A stretch of 63,689 nucleotides of DNA from Pseudomonadota bacterium (GCA_023423975.1 JAFAEO010000005.1:1-63689), one strand, 5' to 3'; positions 32,398-41,591 are shown, counted from the first letter of the stretch. Made by a program: numbers and translations. Notes: generated from the letters alone by a model not told the origin.

Positions 32398-33594
32398 ATG
32401 AGACTCACAAAAACGCTTTGTGCGCTTGCACTGGCTTCGCTGGGCACCCAGGCCATGGCTGCGGGCATTTCCGATGATGTTATCCGTATCGGCTTCATTA
32501 CCGATATGTCAGGCGTCTATTCTGATATTGACGGCAAAGCCGGTGTGGAAGCCATCAAAATGGCCATTGAAGATGCTGGCGGTGCGATCGATGGCAAGAA
32601 AATCGAACTGCTCAGTGCCGACCACCAGAACAAGGCCGACGTGGCTTCGGCCCGCGTGCGGCAATGGATCGACCAGAATAAGGTGGACATGATTATCGGT
32701 GGGACCAATTCGGCTACCGCACTTGCGTCTGCCGCTGTGGCTGCCAACAAGAAAATCCCTTATATTGCGATCGGCCCCGGTAGTACCGCGCTGACCAATG
32801 CCAACTGCACGCCTTACACCATCCACTACGCCTATAACACCAAGGCGCTGGCCAACGTAACCGGTGGCGCCGTGGTCAAACAGGGCGGTACCAAATGGTT
32901 CTTCCTGACCGCCGATTATGCATTCGGTCACGCGCTTGAAGCCGATACCACCACGGTAGTCAAGGCGAACAAGGGTGAAGTCGTGGGTTCGGTCAAGGTG
33001 CCGCTTGGCACAACGGACTTTTCGTCCTACATGCTGCAGGCGCAGTCTTCTGGTGCACAGATCATGGGTCTGGCCAATGCCGGTGGCGACTTCATCAACT
33101 CCATGAAAGCCGGCAGCGAATTCGGTGTTTTCCCCGCGATCAAGCCGGCCGGACTGCTTGTGTTCATCAACGACGTGCACTCGCTGGGCCTGAAAACCAC
33201 GCAAGGCCTGTACCTGACGTCCTCCTGGTATTGGGATCAGGACGATGAGTCGCGCGCCTGGTCAAAAAAATTCGAGGATAAAGTCAAACGTAAGCCTTCA
33301 TTCCTTCAGGCCGGTGACTATGCTGCGGTGGGCACTTATCTGAAAGCCGTGGCTGAAACCAAGACCGATAACGGTGATGAAATCATCAAATGGTTCAAAT
33401 CCAATAAAATCAACAACATGTTCATGAAAAACGGCGTGACCCGCAAGGACGGCCTGGTGGTACATGACATGTATCTGATGCAGGTGAAAACACCGGAAGA
33501 ATCCAAAGGACCTTGGGATTACTACAAGGTTGTGGAAAAAGTCCCCGGCGAAGTCGCCTACGGAGCGGAAAGCGAATCAACCTGCAAGCTCTGA
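32398..33594 (+). CDS. livK: ABC transporter substrate-binding protein (LivK/HAAT type)
   Basis: A 398-residue periplasmic receptor. Signal peptide to about QAMAAG (residue 22). Mature domain 1 begins DDVIRIGFITDMSGVYSDIDG; the pattern GGAIDGKKIELLSADHQNKAD and IGGTNSATALASAA follow, with KWFFLTADYAFGHALE marking the second lobe. This subgroup of LivK-like proteins is often linked to aromatic or short carboxylic acids rather than leucine; the ligand is unknown here. It is separated from livF by a 44-base gap with GGAGAG, and a strong hairpin follows before livH. Confidence 0.92.
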   Translation: MRLTKTLCALALASLGTQAMAAGISDDVIRIGFITDMSGVYSDIDGKAGVEAIKMAIEDAGGAIDGKKIELLSADHQNKADVASARVRQWIDQNKVDMIIGGTNSATALASAAVAANKKIPYIAIGPGSTALTNANCTPYTIHYAYNTKALANVTGGAVVKQGGTKWFFLTADYAFGHALEADTTTVVKANKGEVVGSVKVPLGTTDFSSYMLQAQSSGAQIMGLANAGGDFINSMKAGSEFGVFPAIKPAGLLVFINDVHSLGLKTTQGLYLTSSWYWDQDDESRAWSKKFEDKVKRKPSFLQAGDYAAVGTYLKAVAETKTDNGDEIIKWFKSNKINNMFMKNGVTRKDGLVVHDMYLMQVKTPEESKGPWDYYKVVEKVPGEVAYGAESESTCKL

Positions 33595-33608
33595 TTCTGC
33601 AGGCCTGT

Positions 33609-33642
33609 TCTGACAGACGCGCCAATCGCGGCGCCTGTCAGA
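33609..33642 (+). promoter_or_regulatory. intercistronic hairpin between livK and livH
   Basis: TCTGACAG (33609-33616) pairs with CTGTCAGA (33635-33642), and inside it GCGCC (33619-33623) pairs with GGCGC (33630-33634). It begins 14 bases after the livK stop and has no T run, so it should stabilise the binding-protein message rather than end transcription. Confidence 0.72.
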
Positions 33643-33680
33643 TTCATGAATGTTATTTAAACTGACGCAGTCGTTGAAAT

Positions 33681-34568
33681 ATGATTACCATTTTTGGCAT
33701 ACCCCTTGCTGCTTTTCTGGGCCAGATTCTTCTGGGCCTGGTCAATGGCTCTTTTTATGCAGTGCTATCGCTTGGCCTGGCCGTGATCTTCGGCCTGCTC
33801 AACGTGATCAACTTCGCCCACGGCGCACTGTATATGCTCGGAGCATTCGTGGCGTGGATGGGCCTGCAGTTTCTGGGCCTCAATTACTGGGTCATGCTGA
33901 TTGTCGCCCCGCTCGTTGTGGGCCTGCTCGGCATTATTATTGAACGGCTGCTGCTGCGTCATCTGTACAAGCTGGATCATTTATACGGCCTGCTGCTTAC
34001 GTTTGGCCTGACCTTGCTCATCGAAGGTATTTTCCGCAGCATGTACGGCGTATCCGGACAACCCTATCCCACGCCTGAATCATTGCGCGGTGCGGTTAAT
34101 CTGGGTTTCATGGTATTGCCTATCTATCGCGGCTGGGTGGTGCTGGCCTCGATCATCGCCTGCCTGGTGACCTGGTACGTGATTGAGCGCACTCGCCTGG
34201 GCGCGTTGCTGCGCGCCGGCACCGAAAATTCCAAGCTGGTGGAAGCGTTCGGTATCAATGTGCCGCTTATGGTGACGCTCACCTATGGCTTTGGCGTGGC
34301 CCTGGCCGGATTTGCCGGCGTGCTTGCCGCACCGGTGCTGCAGGTGTCCCCGCTGATGGGGTCGAATCTTATTATTGTCGTGTTCGCTGTTGTGGTGATT
34401 GGCGGCATGGGGTCTATCATGGGCTCTATTGTCACCGGTCTCGGACTGGGCGTTATCGAAGGACTGACCAAAGTATTCTGGCCGGAAGCGTCCAGCACGG
34501 TCGTCTTCATTATTATGGCAATTGTCTTGTTATTGCGTCCTGCCGGACTCTTCGGGAAAGTGAAATGA
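33681..34568 (+). CDS. livH: branched-chain-type ABC permease LivH
   Basis: A 295-residue permease with about eight membrane segments. LivH landmarks: LVNGSFYAVLSLGLAVIFGLLNVINFAHGALYMLGAF in residues 15-52 (read in parts), ERTRLGALLRAGTENSKLVEAFGINV near 170 and VVVIGGMGSIMGSIVTGLGLGV near 240. It forms the membrane channel with LivM. The stop overlaps the livM start (ATGA). No strong ribosome binding site before ATG 33681. Confidence 0.92.
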   Translation: MITIFGIPLAAFLGQILLGLVNGSFYAVLSLGLAVIFGLLNVINFAHGALYMLGAFVAWMGLQFLGLNYWVMLIVAPLVVGLLGIIIERLLLRHLYKLDHLYGLLLTFGLTLLIEGIFRSMYGVSGQPYPTPESLRGAVNLGFMVLPIYRGWVVLASIIACLVTWYVIERTRLGALLRAGTENSKLVEAFGINVPLMVTLTYGFGVALAGFAGVLAAPVLQVSPLMGSNLIIVVFAVVVIGGMGSIMGSIVTGLGLGVIEGLTKVFWPEASSTVVFIIMAIVLLLRPAGLFGKVK

Positions 34569-35545
34569 ACCGCCAACTGCTTGCCTTGCTGGTTTTTGCC
34601 CTGGCACTGGCCTTTCTGCCTGCTTTGGGTGTCTATCCGATTTTCGTCATGAAAATCCTGTGTTATGCGCTGTTTGCCTGCGCATTCAATCTGCTGCTGG
34701 GCTACGTAGGCCTGCTGTCTTTTGGGCATGCCGCCTTCTTTGGCGGCGCCGCCTACGCTGCCGGGCACGCCATCAAGGTCTGGGGCCTGACGCCGGAGCT
34801 GGGTATTCTTTTTGGCGTCATCATTGCCGCCGTGTTGGGATTGATTGTGGGCTGGCTGGCCATCCGGCGCAGCGGCATCTATTTCACCATGATTACGCTT
34901 GCCATGTCGCAGATGGTGTTCTTCTATTTTCTGCAGGCGCCCTTTACCGGCGGCGAAGACGGCCTGCAAGGCGTGCCACGCGGCAAGCTGTTTGGCTTGA
35001 TAGACCTGAGCAACGATCTGAATCTGTACTATATGGTGGTCGTCATTTTCCTGATCGGCTACTTCATTTGCTGGCGCACCGTGAAATCCCCCTTCGGTCA
35101 GGTGCTGCACGCGATCAAGGAAAACGAACCACGTGCCGTTTCACTGGGGTATGACGTCGAAAAGTTCAAACTGCTGGCTTTCGTGTTGTCTGCGGGCCTG
35201 GCCGGACTGGCCGGCGCCACCAAGACCCTGGTGTTCGTTTCTGCAACGCTGTCAGATGCCATGTGGCAGATGTCGGGCACAGTCGTTCTGATGACCCTGA
35301 TCGGCGGCGTGGGTACCTTTACCGGGCCCGTGATAGGTGCGCTGATTGTGGTATTTATTGAGAACAAAATCGGCGATATCGGACGCATGCTGGCCAGCTC
35401 CACCGGCATTCAGTGGTTTCAGACGCTGGGTGAGTCGGTCACCATTGTCATGGGACTGATTTTCATTCTGTGCGTTATGGCGTTCCGCAAGGGTATTGTG
35501 GGTGAGCTGCTGGCCCTGCTGCCGGCAAATCGCAAGAAGCACTAG
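34565..35545 (+). CDS. livM: branched-chain-type ABC permease LivM
   Basis: A 326-residue permease with about nine membrane segments. LivM features are ACAFNLLLGYVGLLSFGHAAFFGGAAYAAGH near residue 37 (in parts), GIYFTMITLAMSQMVFF near 105, VKSPFGQVLHAIKENEPRAVSLGYDV near 175 and LIGGVGTFTGPVIGALIV near 240. It completes the transporter and is the last gene of the operon. No clear terminator follows; the next 730 bases have no gene I can support. Confidence 0.92.
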   Translation: MNRQLLALLVFALALAFLPALGVYPIFVMKILCYALFACAFNLLLGYVGLLSFGHAAFFGGAAYAAGHAIKVWGLTPELGILFGVIIAAVLGLIVGWLAIRRSGIYFTMITLAMSQMVFFYFLQAPFTGGEDGLQGVPRGKLFGLIDLSNDLNLYYMVVVIFLIGYFICWRTVKSPFGQVLHAIKENEPRAVSLGYDVEKFKLLAFVLSAGLAGLAGATKTLVFVSATLSDAMWQMSGTVVLMTLIGGVGTFTGPVIGALIVVFIENKIGDIGRMLASSTGIQWFQTLGESVTIVMGLIFILCVMAFRKGIVGELLALLPANRKKH

Positions 35546-35763
35546 CCACCCCACGCGACGCCACCGCAAATGCCTGCAGGCCGTGCCAAATCGCTTCAGC
35601 GGGCTGTTTTATTTGCTGCAGGTAATTTGCGAACAGTCATCCCGGCCGGTACTTGCTGGTTGACCGCCTGAGTGATTGGTTAGTGCGTGCATAAAACGGC
35701 GGCCGGTCGTGCCATACCGACTCATCCCGGCGTATTGTTATGTGCCATAAGGAGCTGGCCGCT

Positions 35764-35795
35764 CGTTTCCATGCTGTGCTTACAGAATGGAAACG
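35764..35795. repeat. 9-bp inverted repeat in the long gap
   Basis: CGTTTCCAT (35764-35772) and ATGGAAACG (35787-35795) are exact complements separated by 14 bases. It could be a regulator site or a transcript hairpin; no T run follows. Confidence 0.6.
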
Positions 35796-36134
35796 CTCAG
35801 GGAGCGGGTGAGGCGGGATTGGCGCAATAAAATTGCCAGGTTGTGCATGAGAGGTGCACAGGACCAAACAAGGCAATATAGAAAGATCGGATATCAGACA
35901 AATGGAAGAGACAGGCTTGGCTCGCCTTGGTCAATGATTTCACATACGTGCAAAAATGAAGGCGTTTAACGCGCAAGTTCGGGCAATTGCCGAAAGCCTG
36001 CTTGTAACGGTTGTAGTATCACGTATGTCGTACGCCGAATGCCTGCGCAAACAGGGAGCACCAAGGCATTACATTACTGCACGGTTACATTGCATCAATG
36101 TCTCCGCAATTACCCTAGGTTCAAATATTAGGGC

Positions 36135-36164
36135 TTGCTTCCAGTGCATGTTCCTTAATACTAT
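36135..36164 (+). promoter_or_regulatory. candidate sigma-70 promoter for TctCBA operon 2
   Basis: TTGCTT (36135-36140) and TACTAT (36159-36164) are 18 bases apart, about 115 bases before the tctC start. Both hexamers are within two changes of consensus. Confidence 0.4.
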
Positions 36165-36277
36165 CTTGTTTTAATTGAAGCCAAGTGCGCGCAATCCGCC
36201 ACGTGTTTGAATTAATTACGCCAGGATTTCATCTGTAATGATGCCATCTCCGAGAATTCTATAACTAAGGAATGTCA

Positions 36278-37261
36278 ATGAAAAAGCGTACCCTTTTTTC
36301 AGTTGTTGCATCCGCCCTTTGCCTGAGTGCCGTAGCCGTAGGCTCTGCACAGGCTGCGGATTATCCAAGTAAACCTATCCGCGTCATTGTGCCGTTTGCA
36401 CCAGGCGGCTCTACCGATATCGTTGCTCGTGTTGTTACGACAAAAATGAGCGATATCCTGGGCAAACCCATGGTCATCGAAAACAAAGGTGGCGCAGGCG
36501 GTGCACTGGGCGCAACTGAAGCGGCCCGCGCCAAACCAGATGGCTATACGCTGTCCATTGCCACAGTCTCCACCATGGCGGTCAATCCTGCGTGCAAACC
36601 CACCGGACTGGGCTACGATGCACTCAAAGATTTCGCACCCGTAGTCAATTTCGCCAATGTACCCAACATCCTGGAAGTCAACCCCAAGTTTCCTTCCAAA
36701 GACTTCAAGGCTTTCCTTGAAGAAGTCAAAGCCAATCCTGGCAAATTTTCCTATGGCTCTTCAGGCACCTGCGGCGTATTGCACCTGTTCGGAGAAGCCT
36801 TCAAGCAAACCACCCAAACTGATATCGTGCACGTGCCTTACCGTGGCTCGGGCCCTGCCGTAACCGACGCTGTCGGCGGACAGATACAAATCCTGTTCGA
36901 CAACCTGCCTTCATCATTACCCCAGATTCAAGGTGGCAACCTGCGGCCTATGGCAATCGCCTGGAAAGAGCGCTTGCCTGCCCTCAAAGATGTACCCACT
37001 TTCGCTGAGCTTGGTTACGAAAACCTGAATCAGCCTGTCTGGTATGGCCTTCTGGCTCCTGCCGGCACACCCAAGGAAGTGATCGATAAACTCAACAGTG
37101 TGGCTGTAGAAGCACTGAAAGATCCCAAAGTTGTTGAAGCGCTTGAGAAACAAGGCGCATTTGCTTCCGGTAATTCACCTGAAGAATTCGGCAAGGAAAT
37201 CCAGCAACAATTCGATTGGGCCAAGGACGTCGTCAAGAAAGGCAATATCAAGCTCGACTGA
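36278..37261 (+). CDS. tctC: TctC/Bug-family substrate-binding protein (operon 2)
   Basis: ATG 36278 is 8 bases after AAGGA; ATG 36272 would be too close. The 327-residue protein has a clear signal peptide (MKKRTLFSVVASALCLSAVA to AQAA) and the Bug opening DYPSKPIRVIVPFAPGGSTDIVAR, with ENKGGAGGALGATEAARAKPDGYT and SSGTCGVLHLFGEAF later. It delivers a carboxylate to the TctBA pair encoded next. Gene order C-B-A with a hairpin after tctC, as in the other two operons. The ligand cannot be read from sequence. Confidence 0.92.
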   Translation: MKKRTLFSVVASALCLSAVAVGSAQAADYPSKPIRVIVPFAPGGSTDIVARVVTTKMSDILGKPMVIENKGGAGGALGATEAARAKPDGYTLSIATVSTMAVNPACKPTGLGYDALKDFAPVVNFANVPNILEVNPKFPSKDFKAFLEEVKANPGKFSYGSSGTCGVLHLFGEAFKQTTQTDIVHVPYRGSGPAVTDAVGGQIQILFDNLPSSLPQIQGGNLRPMAIAWKERLPALKDVPTFAELGYENLNQPVWYGLLAPAGTPKEVIDKLNSVAVEALKDPKVVEALEKQGAFASGNSPEEFGKEIQQQFDWAKDVVKKGNIKLD

Positions 37262-37282
37262 CGCATCAGGCTGACCGTCAAG

Positions 37283-37311
37283 TGCAGTTGGGACTGGGCA
37301 TCCCGGCTGCA
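37283..37311 (+). promoter_or_regulatory. intercistronic hairpin between tctC and tctB (operon 2)
   Basis: TGCAGTTGGGA (37283-37293) pairs with TCCCGGCTGCA (37301-37311) with two T-G wobbles, 7-base loop, 21 bases after the tctC stop. No T run. Confidence 0.62.
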
Positions 37312-37366
37312 TCGTGACCGCAGCATTTCCTTGCGCAAAGTAAATTAAAAAACGAAGGTTTAGTAT

Positions 37367-37912
37367 ATGCACATCAAAAATCAACAGGATTTCTGGGCAG
37401 GAATCATGTTCATCGTGATCGGAGTGGGCTTTGCCCTGTTCTCCGAATCCTATGACATGGGTACTCCGGCTCGCATGGGTCCGGGTTATTTTCCATTTTG
37501 GCTGGGCGTCTGCCTGGCTCTTCTTGGCGCAATCGTCTTTATGACCTCGCTGCGAGGCGAAGCTAAAGAAGACTCCGACATCGGTCATTTCGACTGGGAC
37601 ATCCTTTTTCTGATCATCGGTTCGATTTCCATTTTCGCGCTCATGCTGGACCATCTGGGACTGTACATTTCGGTTCCGTTGCTGATCATCTTCAGCAGCC
37701 TGGCAAGTCATGAGTTCAGCATCAAGATCGCGATTTTCAATGCCATTTTCCTCACGCTGTTCACCTGGCTGGCGTTCATCAAGGGACTTGGTCTGATTTT
37801 CCCCTTGCTGCCAGTCCCTTTCGGCGAATGGTCGCTGCTTGCGCAGATCTTCGTCCCTCTGTCACTCATTATCGCTGTTGTGACGCTGGCACGTCGTCTC
37901 AAAGGAAAATAA
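37367..37912 (+). CDS. tctB: TctB small membrane subunit (operon 2)
   Basis: A 181-residue membrane protein with four or five hydrophobic segments and the TctB mark ARMGPGYFPFWLGVCLALLGA near residue 40 (RMGPGYFP is the usual pattern). It works with TctA in the inner membrane. ACGAAGG lies 9 bases before ATG 37367. tctA starts 4 bases after its stop. Confidence 0.88.
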   Translation: MHIKNQQDFWAGIMFIVIGVGFALFSESYDMGTPARMGPGYFPFWLGVCLALLGAIVFMTSLRGEAKEDSDIGHFDWDILFLIIGSISIFALMLDHLGLYISVPLLIIFSSLASHEFSIKIAIFNAIFLTLFTWLAFIKGLGLIFPLLPVPFGEWSLLAQIFVPLSLIIAVVTLARRLKGK

Positions 37913-37916
37913 CATT

Positions 37917-39422
37917 ATGGAACTATTTGAACACCTGGCGCTGGGGTTTTCGGTGGCGTTTACGCCTGAAAACCTGCTTTATGCGCTGCTCGGTTGTATT
38001 CTTGGAACATTGATCGGTGTATTGCCCGGTATCGGCCCCGTCCCTACCATTGCGATGCTGCTGCCGCTTACCTACGTTCTGCCCCCTGTTGCCGGTTTGA
38101 TTATGCTCGCCGGTATTTACTATGGCTCCCAGTATGGGGGGTCAACCACGGCTATTCTGGTGGCGCTTCCGGGGGAAACCTCGGCGGTGGTCACAGTACT
38201 CGATGGTCACCAGATGGCCAAGAACGGGCGAGCGGGGGCGGCGCTGTCGATCGCTGCGCTGGGCTCTTTCTTTGCAGGTTGCTTTGCAACGGTCCTGCTG
38301 GCCGCGTTCGCTCCACCACTGGCTGAAGTCGCCTTCAAATTCGGACCCGCCGAGTATTTCTCGCTAATGGTGCTGGGTCTGATCGGCGCCGTGGTTCTGG
38401 CCTCAGGCTCACTGCCTAAAGCCATCTGCATGATTCTGCTGGGTCTGCTGCTGGGCATGGTTGGTACCGATGTGAACTCCGGCGTTGCCCGCTTTGACTT
38501 CGGTATTCCCGAACTGCAGGATGGGATCGACTTTGCCGTGGTTGCCATGGGTGTTTTCGGTCTGGCCGAAATCATGAACAATCTGGCGCAAAAGGAAAAT
38601 CGCGTCAACATTACCGACAAGATCGGCAGTCTGTATCCAAATAAACAGGAATTCAAGGAAGCGGCACCGGCAGTTCTTCGTGGCACGCTGCTGGGTTCAT
38701 CGTTGGGTATTCTGCCGGGGGGCGGTGCGGTATTGTCGTCCTTTGCCTCCTATACCATGGAGAAAAAGCTTTCCAAAAATCCGGAACGCTTCGGCAAGGG
38801 GCACCCTGCCGGTCTGGCCGGTCCTGAATCTGCCAACAACGCGGCAGCACAAACTTCGTTCATCCCGCTGCTCACACTGGGTATTCCGGGTAACGCGGTG
38901 ACGGCGCTGATGGTGGGTGCGATGACCATCCACAACATTCAGCCTGGCCCGCAGGTCATGAGCAGCAACCCCGATTTGTTCTGGGGTCTGATCGTGTCCA
39001 TGTGGATCGGTAACATGATGCTGGTGATCCTGAACCTGCCGCTGGTCGGCCTGTGGGTCAAACTGCTCAAAGTGCCTTATCGCATGCTGTTCCCGGCCAT
39101 TGTGCTGTTCTGCTCGATAGGTGTGTACTCGTTGAACTACAACGTGTTCGATATCTATGTGATGGCTATCTTCGGCATCATCGGCTACTTCTGGAGCAAA
39201 CTCAAATGCGAGGGCGCACCGCTGTTGCTGGGACTGGTACTGGGCCCGATGATGGAAGAAAACTTCCGTCGTGCCCTGCTGCTGTCACGAGGTGATTTCA
39301 CGACCTTTGTCACACGGCCGCTGTCCATGTCACTGCTTATTGCAGCAGCCATTCTTGTGGTAATTGTGGCCATCCCGTCGATCCGCAAGAAACGTGAGGA
39401 AACCTTCGTTGAAGAAGAGTAA
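37917..39422 (+). CDS. tctA: TctA large membrane subunit (operon 2)
   Basis: A 501-residue permease with about 12 membrane segments. TctA motifs: GTLIGVLPGIGPVPTIAMLLP near residue 25, YYGSQYGGSTTAILVALPGE near 65, SSLGILPGGGAVLSSFASY near 255 and LTLGIPGNAVTALMVGAM near 315, plus PMMEENFRRALLLSRGD near the end. It imports the ligand of the operon-2 receptor. The operon ends at a double-stem terminator 20 bases downstream. Confidence 0.93.
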   Translation: MELFEHLALGFSVAFTPENLLYALLGCILGTLIGVLPGIGPVPTIAMLLPLTYVLPPVAGLIMLAGIYYGSQYGGSTTAILVALPGETSAVVTVLDGHQMAKNGRAGAALSIAALGSFFAGCFATVLLAAFAPPLAEVAFKFGPAEYFSLMVLGLIGAVVLASGSLPKAICMILLGLLLGMVGTDVNSGVARFDFGIPELQDGIDFAVVAMGVFGLAEIMNNLAQKENRVNITDKIGSLYPNKQEFKEAAPAVLRGTLLGSSLGILPGGGAVLSSFASYTMEKKLSKNPERFGKGHPAGLAGPESANNAAAQTSFIPLLTLGIPGNAVTALMVGAMTIHNIQPGPQVMSSNPDLFWGLIVSMWIGNMMLVILNLPLVGLWVKLLKVPYRMLFPAIVLFCSIGVYSLNYNVFDIYVMAIFGIIGYFWSKLKCEGAPLLLGLVLGPMMEENFRRALLLSRGDFTTFVTRPLSMSLLIAAAILVVIVAIPSIRKKREETFVEEE

Positions 39423-39441
39423 CCTCGCGTTCTGAAAGAAT

Positions 39442-39500
39442 AATCCCCGCCCGGGTCCGTAGTTAAAAACAACAGGATCCGATCAGGCGGGGATTTTTTT
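39442..39500 (+). terminator. terminator after TctCBA operon 2
   Basis: AATCCCCGCC (39442-39451) pairs with GGCGGGGATT (39486-39495), and an inner stem CGGGTCC/GGATCCG closes most of the loop. Five T residues follow directly. Confidence 0.88.
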
Positions 39501-39568
39501 GTCTGTCAGGATTGAGCTATGGCCGGGACAATAACGCCAATTTCCTGAAACATTAAAGCGCCAAAGAT

Positions 39569-39605
39569 AATAAAGCGTGCCACCGTCAGGTGAGCACGCT
39601 TTATT
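39569..39605. terminator. hairpin between convergent genes
   Basis: AATAAAGCGTGC (39569-39580) and GCACGCTTTATT (39594-39605) are exact complements, with CACC/GGTG pairing inside the loop. Flanking A/T makes it usable from both sides, most simply as the end of the - strand SDR transcript. Confidence 0.65.
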
Positions 39606-39775
39606 GTTTCTTGACGGATCGCAGCTGCATTATTATCTGCAATGCAGCGTTGTCCGTATTATCAGACGATGCATTACAGTTGTCATTGTCGTTACTGCCT
39701 GCTGGATACACAACAAGCGTCAATCAGATGATAGCCGTTTTTACGGATGCCAGTTCAGAAAACCTGTATCAACAA

Positions 39776-40522
39776 TTACAGTGACCAGCCGCCATCAATA
39801 ATCTGTGTAGTGCCGGTAGTGTAAATGGATTCATCAGACGCCAGATACAAGGCAAGATAAGCGATTTCTTCAGGACGGCCGACGCGCCCGATAGGCTGGC
39901 GCGATACAAAATTGGCACGCATCTCATCTTCAGATGTGCCGTATTTTTTGGCCTGGCCGGCAATCCGGTCCTTGAGCGACGGAGATTCCACGGTGCCCGG
40001 GCAGATTGCATTGCAACGAATACCCTGGCCGACGTAGTCGGCTGCTACCGCCTTGGTCAGCCCGATCACCGCCGCCTTGGTGGTACCGTAGACAAAGCGG
40101 TTAGGCACGCCTTTGACACTTGATGCGGCAGAGGCCATATTGATGATGGATCCCTGTTTTTTCTCCAGCATGCCGGGCAGGAAGGTGCGAATCATGTGAT
40201 ACATGGAGGTCACATTCAGATCAAAGGAAAAGTTCCAGTCCTTGGGTTCGCATCCCAGAATATTGCCATCATGCACATACCCGGCGCAATTGAACAGGGC
40301 ATCCACGGCGCCGATTTCCTTGTGCAGCGCTGCAATCTGCTCGGGCTTGGTGACGTCCAGCTTGCGCGTTTCGCAACCCTTGAGTTCGGCCAGCAGTGCC
40401 TCGTTGATATCGGTGGCATACACTTTGGCGCCTTCGCTGACGAACAGTTCCGCTGTCGCCCTGCCGATGCCCTGGCCTGCTGCTGTGATAAGTACGGTTT
40501 TTCCTGCCAGACGCTGTCCCAT
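39776..40522 (-). CDS. SDR oxidoreductase, DHRS6/2-keto-3-deoxy-L-fuconate dehydrogenase type
   Basis: Start at 40522 is 7 bases after AAGGAGG; the frame is open eight codons further. The 248-residue enzyme has TAAGQGIGRA (residues 13-22), FNCAGYVHDG near 77, catalytic Ser131, Tyr145 and Lys149 (NRFVYGTTKAAVIGLTK) and GIRCNAICPGTVESPSL near 167. This pattern is typical of the DHRS6-like group, which in bacteria includes 2-keto-3-deoxy-L-fuconate dehydrogenase and in animals a hydroxybutyrate dehydrogenase. It therefore probably belongs with the sugar-acid enzymes although it lies far from them. It is transcribed away from an IclR regulator. Confidence 0.87.
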   Translation of the reverse strand: MGQRLAGKTVLITAAGQGIGRATAELFVSEGAKVYATDINEALLAELKGCETRKLDVTKPEQIAALHKEIGAVDALFNCAGYVHDGNILGCEPKDWNFSFDLNVTSMYHMIRTFLPGMLEKKQGSIINMASAASSVKGVPNRFVYGTTKAAVIGLTKAVAADYVGQGIRCNAICPGTVESPSLKDRIAGQAKKYGTSEDEMRANFVSRQPIGRVGRPEEIAYLALYLASDESIYTTGTTQIIDGGWSL

Positions 40523-40713
40523 GGGGGATCCTCCTTGCGTTTTCATTAATAAAAGTTGTTTTGATATATAAACGAAGTTATCTTACCGGAATAGTTGGAG
40601 CGCTTCAATCTTCGTCGTCTTTCTGTCACTGAGGATTTACCCCAATGCCCGGTCGGCCCTTGGCAAAACCTCGTATACTCTGGCATCACTTTTATTAGTA
40701 AAACATTATTTTT

Positions 40714-41499
40714 ATGACTGGAAAGACGTCCGCCACCAACCCATCGCGTTATTCGGCGCCCGCGCTGGAAAAAGGAATGGCCATTCTTGAAGTGCTGAGC
40801 GAGAGCACCCACGGCTGCACCATGAATGAGCTGAGTGCCAGGCTTGGACGCTCGGTCAGTGAAATTTTCCGCATGGTGATTGTGCTGGAAAAGCTCGGCT
40901 ATATTGCCGCCGATGCAAGCGATCGTTACGCGCTGACATTGCGACTGTTTCATCTGGCCCACCGGCATTATCCGGTTCGCCAGTTAACCGAATGCGCTCT
41001 GCCGCTGCTGCAGGAGCTGGCGGTACGCTGCCAGCAGTCCTGTCATCTGAGCATTTACCGCCAGGACCGACTGGTGATCATCGCCCAGGTGGACAGCCCG
41101 GCCAGGTGGTCGCTCAGTCTTAAACTGGGAACTGAAATGGGGTTGGGCGATACCTCTTCAGGACAGGTGCTGCTGGCTTTTTGCGATGACGAGGAACGCG
41201 CGCGCATGCTGCAGAATCATGTTCCGACAGACGGCGAACTCATCCTGCCCGAGGAGCAATTACGCCGGCAACTGGCCAAGGTCAGGAAAACGGGATACTC
41301 GGTCATGAAAAGCCGGCAAATCCAGGGGGTGACCAATGTGGCAGCGCCTGTGCGCAATGAGCACGGGCAGGTTATTGCTGCCATCAATGTGCCGCATATT
41401 GCGCGTATCGATGCCCTGCATACGCCCTCGGCAGACGCCATCCGTCCGATGCTGCTGGATACCGCAGAACGCATCTCGCGCCGGCTGGGGCATGAATAA
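40714..41499 (+). CDS. IclR family transcriptional regulator
   Basis: A 261-residue regulator. The N-terminal winged helix spans residues 15-75 (YSAPALEKGMAILEVLSES, MNELSARLGRSVSEIFRMVIVLEKLGYI) and the C-terminal effector domain 85-255 (LTLRLFHLAHRHYPVRQL, GLGDTSSGQVLLAF, GYSVMKSRQIQGVTNVAAPV, AAINVPH). IclR proteins sense small acids of catabolic pathways. It lies divergent from the SDR gene with 190 bases between the starts, the classic place for its own control region, and next to a PQQ dehydrogenase (convergent). No clear operator dyad was found in the gap. Confidence 0.9.
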   Translation: MTGKTSATNPSRYSAPALEKGMAILEVLSESTHGCTMNELSARLGRSVSEIFRMVIVLEKLGYIAADASDRYALTLRLFHLAHRHYPVRQLTECALPLLQELAVRCQQSCHLSIYRQDRLVIIAQVDSPARWSLSLKLGTEMGLGDTSSGQVLLAFCDDEERARMLQNHVPTDGELILPEEQLRRQLAKVRKTGYSVMKSRQIQGVTNVAAPVRNEHGQVIAAINVPHIARIDALHTPSADAIRPMLLDTAERISRRLGHE

Positions 41500-41540
41500 C
41501 GCGAACAGGGGGGTGTGGGCGCGGATTGTATGTGTCGGTA

Positions 41541-41591
41541 AGTAAAGAAAGGGACTCTGGCGCCAGCCATGTTCGCTGCGGCAGAGTCCCT
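41541..41591 (-). terminator. terminator of the PQQ dehydrogenase gene
   Basis: AGGGACTCTG (41550-41559) and CAGAGTCCCT (41582-41591) are exact complements with a 22-base loop; on the - strand the stem is followed by TTCTTTACTT. It lies just past the stop of the - strand gene and between convergent genes. Confidence 0.7.

Larger units (their letters stand above)
35546..36277. other. long intergenic region before TctCBA operon 2
   Basis: About 730 bases without a recognisable gene. It contains a 9-bp perfect inverted repeat and a candidate promoter, listed separately. Short frames at 35787-35969 and 35956-36174 (+) have no ribosome binding site or family features. The 3' part becomes AT-richer, as expected for a promoter region. 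Confidence 0.5.

Noticed and set aside
35956..36174. Possible 72-codon gene in the long gap before TctCBA operon 2
   Set aside because: No ribosome binding site, unusual codon use and no recognisable domain; it also overlaps the candidate promoter of the operon.
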